Assembly (NCBI GenBank): GCA_049289295.1
Contig: JBATLL010000030.1
Coordinates: 1 to 7,853, forward strand
Direction: 5' to 3'
Length of the DNA: 7,853 bases
Source of the DNA: BOKV01 sp049289295
GTDB taxonomy: Bacteria > Pseudomonadota > Alphaproteobacteria > Rhizobiales > Rhizobiaceae
The translations under genes were made by a program, and so were the position numbers. The notes below the pieces were generated by a model that saw only the letters and a program-made list of their open reading frames with translations, did no database searches and was not told the origin of the DNA. Position 1 is the stretch's first letter, and each line of letters opens with the position of its first letter. Positions 4,694-7,853 of this stretch are shown here, one piece after another.

Positions 4694-5875
4694 TCAGCCG
4701 ATCCGGTACACCGGCCACGCTCCGGCAAATCCCTTCAGCTCCGTCTCGCCTGCCAGATCTGGTGTGACGTCAAGCAGGTCTGCCACCGCCTGAGAACAGA
4801 CATGGTCGCTGCCCAGTGTCGGGGCGGCGGAAAGCAGCCTTGCCGTGAAATTGACATCAGCACCGATGGCGGTGAAATCGAGCCGACGCGATGCACCTAT
4901 ATTGCCATAATGGAAGCGGCCAATGTGAAGTGCGGAGCGAAACGGAACATTTTTCCCGCCCACCATGTCGCCTGTCATGTCGCCGGTCCTGTCGCCTGTC
5001 AGGGCCCTGGCAGCGGACAGAACGCAATCATGCGCTGCCTGGGCAACGCGCTTGTGCTCAGTGGTGCGCACCGGGAAGATAGCCAGCACACCGTCGCCCA
5101 TGAATTTGAGGATTTCGCCCTTAGCGGCAATGATCGGCTCTTCAAGCGTATCGAAGAACCGGTTGAGATGCGCCACCACTTCGCCTGCAGGCTGGCTGTT
5201 CGAAAGGCTGGTGAAGCCCTTGAGATCGGCAAACAGGATAACAGCCTCGATTTCCTCGGTGTCGCCGCGCTTGATGTTGCCTTTCAGGATTCGTTCGCCC
5301 GCGTTGCGCCCGGCATAGGTCGAGATGATATTGGCCGCGTTGAGGCGCAGGACATAACTCTCGATGAGCCGCGTCATGGGGGCGCGGATCCATTCCAGCG
5401 CGTCGATTGCTTCTGTGGAAAAGCCGCCTTCCCGCCGGCTGGACCAACTCATGGTGTTGACCTCGCCATCGATGTAGATGACCGGCTGGACAAGATAGTC
5501 CGTGAACCCGTCAGCTATCAGTTCGCCGACGATCTTGTAGTCATGCGGACATTCGGGATCACTGAGCTTTCGCCGGATCGAGCGGCGGGACTTCATGACA
5601 TGGGGTAGCGGATTGGTGTGGTATTCGTCCGTGTCGAACAGGGCAAACCCGGCTTCCACGATGCTGGCGCCCTTGTCCTGCGACCAGGCGAGGCGCCTGC
5701 CCTTTATCGTTGGGTGAATGGTGAAGAGAAACAGGGCAAAGCGGTCCACCGCGACGCCTGCTTCATTGAGCCTTGTACAGATGTCTGCAACGATTGTGCG
5801 CCCGTCCGCGCTGGGAGGCGCGCCCTCGCACATCCACTCCCGCAACGCCTTTATCCTGGAACGGTCGACTGGCAT
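4694..5875 (-). CDS. Class III adenylate cyclase with N-terminal GAF-like region
   Basis: Predicted soluble cyclase converting ATP to cAMP, 393 residues. The C-terminal catalytic domain (about 204-364) has both metal-binding aspartates (FADLKGFTSLS, Asp217; FMGDGVLAIFP, Asp261), the purine-contacting Lys257 in EILKF, a DFTAIG element with Asp333/Thr335, and the transition-state pair Asn342 and Arg346 in ADVNFTARL. All required residues are present and point to ATP rather than GTP. Residues about 30-175 resemble a GAF-like sensory domain (DYLVQPVIYIDGEVNTMSW), followed by a helix linker; the domain name is inference from texture. No transmembrane segment is seen. A loop at 293-304 is a TGD(R/M) triplicate. 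I chose the ATG at 5875, which has GGAG 6 nt upstream; longer starts up to 5968 are open but lack an SD. The gene is divergent from icd and co-directional with trmJ. Confidence 0.88.
   Translation of the reverse strand: MPVDRSRIKALREWMCEGAPPSADGRTIVADICTRLNEAGVAVDRFALFLFTIHPTIKGRRLAWSQDKGASIVEAGFALFDTDEYHTNPLPHVMKSRRSIRRKLSDPECPHDYKIVGELIADGFTDYLVQPVIYIDGEVNTMSWSSRREGGFSTEAIDALEWIRAPMTRLIESYVLRLNAANIISTYAGRNAGERILKGNIKRGDTEEIEAVILFADLKGFTSLSNSQPAGEVVAHLNRFFDTLEEPIIAAKGEILKFMGDGVLAIFPVRTTEHKRVAQAAHDCVLSAARALTGDRTGDMTGDMVGGKNVPFRSALHIGRFHYGNIGASRRLDFTAIGADVNFTARLLSAAPTLGSDHVCSQAVADLLDVTPDLAGETELKGFAGAWPVYRIG
4964..4999 (-). repeat. Three 12-bp tandem repeats inside the cyclase gene
   Basis: Three consecutive units on the plus strand, CATGTCGCCTGT, CATGTCGCCGGT and CCTGTCGCCTGT, differ by one or two bases. 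On the coding strand they give TGDR-TGDM-TGDM at residues 293-304. The unit is a multiple of three, so copy-number change would leave the frame intact. They lie in the loop between the second metal-binding segment and the next core strand of the catalytic domain. Confidence 0.85.
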
Positions 5876-6020
5876 GGCCATCTCCACTGTGCTCATGATA
5901 GCATTTTTCGGCATCAACCCAATGGCGCATTTGCCTTTGACCGGCAGTTTGGTATGAACGCGCATCAATCTGAACGAAGCGCCGAACCGGCGCCGCGCCC
6001 AAGCGAAAGAGGCTGGCTAA
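5876..6020. other. Divergent intergenic region between cyclase gene and icd
   Basis: These 145 bp must contain the promoters of both divergent genes. For the cyclase the best pair I see is TTGGGT (5922-5917) and TATCAT (5900-5895), 16 nt apart on the minus strand, which would give a short leader ahead of the ATG at 5875. For icd there is TTGACC (5937-5942) on the plus strand, but no acceptable -10 at 16-18 nt. The icd SD is probably AGAGG (about 6008-6012), 8 nt before its ATG. Neither promoter is convincing by eye. Confidence 0.4.
5979..5993 (+). repeat. GC-rich 6-bp hairpin in the icd leader
   Basis: GCGCCG and CGGCGC pair perfectly around an AAC loop, 27 nt upstream of the icd start and clear of the SD. 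There is no T-run, so it is not a terminator. It could stabilise the 5' end of the icd mRNA or be chance in GC-rich DNA. Confidence 0.45.
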
Positions 6021-7232
6021 ATGGCAAAGATCAAGGTCGCAAATCCTGTTGTCGAACTGGATGGGGACGAGATGACCCGCATCATCTGGCAGTTCATCAA
6101 GGACAAGCTGATCCACCCCTATCTCGATATCGATCTCGAATACTATGATCTGGGGATCGAGTATCGCGACAAGACCGACGATCAGGTCACCATCGATGCG
6201 GCCAATGCGATTGCCAAGCATGGCGTTGGCGTGAAGTGCGCGACGATCACGCCCGATGAAGCACGTGTGGAGGAATTTGGCCTCAAGAAGATGTGGAAAT
6301 CGCCAAACGGCACGATCCGCAACATCCTGGGCGGCGTCATCTTCCGTGAACCGATCATCTGCAAGAACGTGCCGCGCCTGGTGCCCGGCTGGACCCAGCC
6401 GATCATCGTTGGCCGCCATGCCTTTGGCGACCAGTATCGCGCCACCGATTTCCGCTTTCCCGGCAAGGGCAAGCTGATCATCAAGTTCATCGGCGACGAT
6501 GGCGCGGTGATCGAGCACGAGGTTTACCAGTCACCGGGCAGCGGCGTGGCCATGGCCATGTACAATATCGATGAATCGATCATCGATTTCGCCCGTGCAT
6601 CGATGAACTACGCACTGCAGCGCGGCGTGCCATGCTACCTGTCGACGAAGAACACCATTCTCAAGGCCTATGACGGGCGCTTCAAGGACCTCTTCCAGGA
6701 AATCTACGAGAAGGAATTCGAAGCGGCCTTCAAGGAAAAGAAGATCTGGTACGAACATCGCCTGATCGACGACATGGTCGCATCCGCGCTGAAATGGTCT
6801 GGCGGCTACGTATGGGCCTGCAAGAACTATGATGGCGACGTGCAGTCAGACACCGTGGCGCAGGGCTTCGGCTCGCTCGGACTGATGACTTCCGTGCTGA
6901 TGACACCCGATGGCAAGACCGTCGAAGCGGAAGCAGCGCATGGCACCGTCACCCGCCACTATCGCCAGCACCAGAAGGGCGAACAGACTTCAACCAATTC
7001 CATCGCCTCGATCTTCGCCTGGACGCGGGGTCTGGCGCACCGCGCCAAGCTCGACAACAATGACGCGCTGATGAAGTTCTCGCTGACACTGGAAAAGATC
7101 TGCGTTGCCACCGTCGAGGGCGGCTACATGACAAAGGACCTGGCGCTGCTCATCGGTCCTGACCAGCCATGGCTGACCACTTCCGGCTTCCTCGACAAGA
7201 TCGACGAGAACCTGCAAAAGGCGATGGGATGA
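6021..7232 (+). CDS. icd: NADP-dependent isocitrate dehydrogenase, homodimeric type
   Basis: Icd oxidatively decarboxylates isocitrate to 2-oxoglutarate with NADP+ in the cytosolic TCA cycle. The 403-residue product belongs to the short homodimeric class shared by alphaproteobacteria and eukaryotic IDH1/IDH2, not the E. coli or monomeric classes. Isocitrate-binding residues match human IDH1 numbering directly: Thr77, Ser94 in KSPNGTIRN, Arg100, Arg109 in FREPI and Arg132 in GRHAFGDQYR. Two residues earlier than in human IDH1 come the catalytic Lys210 (STKNTILK) and the metal ligands Asp250, Asp273 and Asp277 (RLIDDMVA, YDGDVQSD). AEAAHGTVTRHYR (303-315) contains the NADP 2'-phosphate contacts Arg312 and His313. 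The sequence is full length with nothing missing. The ATG at 6021 has AGAGG 8 nt upstream. A small secreted-protein gene begins 4 nt after its stop and is probably co-transcribed. Confidence 0.98.
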   Translation: MAKIKVANPVVELDGDEMTRIIWQFIKDKLIHPYLDIDLEYYDLGIEYRDKTDDQVTIDAANAIAKHGVGVKCATITPDEARVEEFGLKKMWKSPNGTIRNILGGVIFREPIICKNVPRLVPGWTQPIIVGRHAFGDQYRATDFRFPGKGKLIIKFIGDDGAVIEHEVYQSPGSGVAMAMYNIDESIIDFARASMNYALQRGVPCYLSTKNTILKAYDGRFKDLFQEIYEKEFEAAFKEKKIWYEHRLIDDMVASALKWSGGYVWACKNYDGDVQSDTVAQGFGSLGLMTSVLMTPDGKTVEAEAAHGTVTRHYRQHQKGEQTSTNSIASIFAWTRGLAHRAKLDNNDALMKFSLTLEKICVATVEGGYMTKDLALLIGPDQPWLTTSGFLDKIDENLQKAMG

Positions 7233-7236
7233 TCGC

Positions 7237-7746
7237 TTGAGCCAGCCATTGCGCGCCACATTCGCGCTGGTTGCGCTTTTGACACTGGCGTTCGCGGCTC
7301 CCGCCGCGGCGCCTGCAAAGGCGGATGGACAGATCGGCGGTTCCGCGTTTCCTGTCGTCTACCGATTTTACGACGTGACCGGCACCACGATTGGTCAGTT
7401 GCGCGCCAGCCTCAAGGAAAATGGTCCAAAGGGCTTTTACGGCTTCACGAAACCGCATTACGGCAAAGGCGAGCGGTGCTTTGAAGGCAGCGTCAGGATC
7501 AAGCTGCCGCGATGGCCAGGGCTGGAAATGGCACCTCGCCTGCTGCAATGGCGCTGGAAGCGGATGTATGCGGCCTTGGTGCGCCATGAGGAGAGACATG
7601 CCGCCCACTTCGTTCAGGCGGCAGCACAAATGCGCCAGTCGGGTTGTGCGCGTTTTGAAATCATCCGCGACAAGTGGCAGGCAAGAACCGACCGTTATGA
7701 CCGGCTGACACGCCACGGCGCACTGGAAGGCGTTTTCCTGTTCTGA
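7237..7746 (+). CDS. Exported DUF922-type putative Zn-dependent protease
   Basis: A 169-residue protein with an N-terminal Sec signal peptide: Arg6, a hydrophobic core at about 8-20, and a likely cut after AKA at 27-29, so the mature part should be periplasmic. The mature region has FYDVTGTTIGQLRASL (44-59) followed by a zinc-protease-like HEERH (117-121, fitting HExxH) and a C-terminal YDRLTRHG (154-161) whose His160 could be the third zinc ligand. This order matches the DUF922 / COG5661 'predicted secreted Zn-dependent protease' family as I remember it. Activity and substrate are unknown. Cys81 and Cys137 could form a disulfide. The start is TTG at 7237, the only start that keeps the signal peptide intact, with GGGA about 8 nt upstream. 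It starts 4 nt after the icd stop, which suggests a shared transcript, although a functional link to icd is not evident. Confidence 0.8.
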   Translation: MSQPLRATFALVALLTLAFAAPAAAPAKADGQIGGSAFPVVYRFYDVTGTTIGQLRASLKENGPKGFYGFTKPHYGKGERCFEGSVRIKLPRWPGLEMAPRLLQWRWKRMYAALVRHEERHAAHFVQAAAQMRQSGCARFEIIRDKWQARTDRYDRLTRHGALEGVFLF

Positions 7747-7760
7747 CAGGCCCGCCTTCC
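7725..7760. repeat. Nested inverted repeat between convergent genes
   Basis: GGAAGGCG (7725-7732) pairs exactly with CGCCTTCC (7753-7760), enclosing a second stem CCTGT (7737-7741) / ACAGG (7746-7750) with a TCTG loop. The inner stem overlaps the stop codon of the DUF922-type gene, and the alaS stop codon lies 15 bp further on. No T-run follows on either strand, so it is not a standard intrinsic terminator. It may end or protect the 3' ends of both converging transcripts. Confidence 0.55.
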
Positions 7761-7774
7761 CCCCACCTCTACCT

Positions 7775-7853
7775 TCAGATCAGTGCTTCAACAGCTGCGA
7801 TTGCGGCTTCCGCTTTCGAACCGTCCGGACCGCCAGCCTGGGCCATGTCGGCC
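7775..7853 (-). CDS. alaS: Alanyl-tRNA synthetase, C-terminal end (partial)
   Basis: The last 26 codons of a minus-strand gene, ending at TGA 7777-7775. The peptide starts ADMAQAGG and ends PDGSKAEAAIAAVEALI. The (R/K)xDMAQAGG stretch followed by an acidic/alanine helix is the characteristic end of the DHHA1 / C-Ala region of AlaRS, which charges tRNA-Ala. The rest lies beyond the window. It converges on the icd unit with 28 bp between the stop codons. Confidence 0.85.
   Translation of the reverse strand, partial: ADMAQAGGPDGSKAEAAIAAVEALI

Noticed and set aside
4670..4696. Possible terminator after the cyclase gene: GGCT-GACTG-AGCC followed by ATTCC and a T6 run
   Set aside because: The stem is only 4 bp and the T-run starts 5 nt later. 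Too weak to break the proposed cyclase-trmJ transcript.
4223..5608. A 461-codon open frame on the plus strand antisense to trmJ and the cyclase gene
   Set aside because: It crosses two convincingly identified minus-strand genes and the spacer between them. Its translation shows no recognisable domain, and long antisense frames are common in GC-rich coding DNA.
5937..5966. TTGACC as the -35 of an icd promoter
   Set aside because: No AT-rich -10 occurs at 16-18 nt spacing (the candidates are GCGCAT and CGCATC), and the TATGAA at 5953-5958 is too close.
1..7853. Search for CRISPR arrays, tRNA genes, phage or defence modules
   Set aside because: No regularly spaced direct repeats, no cloverleaf-like sequence, and no phage or defence protein signatures were seen. 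Apart from the IS end, the genes are ordinary core genes.

Overview
The window looks like a chromosomal core region of an alphaproteobacterium, probably of the Hyphomicrobiales (Rhizobium/Brucella side). The reasons are the S4 sequence type, the short homodimeric NADP-isocitrate dehydrogenase whose active-site residues line up with eukaryotic IDH1, a CTTGAC/ATAAAC-type promoter, and the company of rpsD, murI, trmJ, icd and alaS. The taxonomic call is inference from remembered family sequences; no search was run.

Layout. 1-127: the tail and probable right end of an IS5-family insertion sequence, entering from the left edge. 212-1784 (minus strand): ttcA (tRNA C32 thiolation) downstream of rpsD (ribosomal protein S4), separated by a clear intrinsic terminator. 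1785-2047: a dense regulatory interval. Read on the minus strand it holds the murI terminator, a strong promoter for rpsD, a second hairpin with a U-tract right at the predicted transcript start, a further hairpin, a perfect Shine-Dalgarno followed by an 8-codon leader frame, and an 11-bp helix that would bury the rpsD ribosome-binding site. 2048-5875 (minus strand): a co-directional group of class III adenylate cyclase, trmJ (tRNA Nm32 methyltransferase), a PAP2-family membrane phosphatase and murI (glutamate racemase). The last two overlap by ATGA. 5876-6020: divergent intergenic region. 6021-7746 (plus strand): icd, followed 4 nt later by a small exported DUF922-type putative zinc protease. 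7775-7853 (minus strand): the last codons of alaS, converging on the icd unit.

The genes are mostly housekeeping. TtcA and TrmJ both modify nucleotide 32 of tRNA, and S4 and AlaRS also serve translation. MurI supplies D-glutamate for peptidoglycan, and the coupled PAP2 phosphatase may act on lipid-linked phosphates of the same envelope pathway. Icd is the TCA-cycle NADPH producer.

The part most worth a second look is not a gene but the roughly 170-nt rpsD leader. It has the architecture of a cis-acting regulatory RNA, plausibly for S4 autoregulation. I do not recognise it as a described family, and all of its functional claims are inferred from base pairing read by eye.
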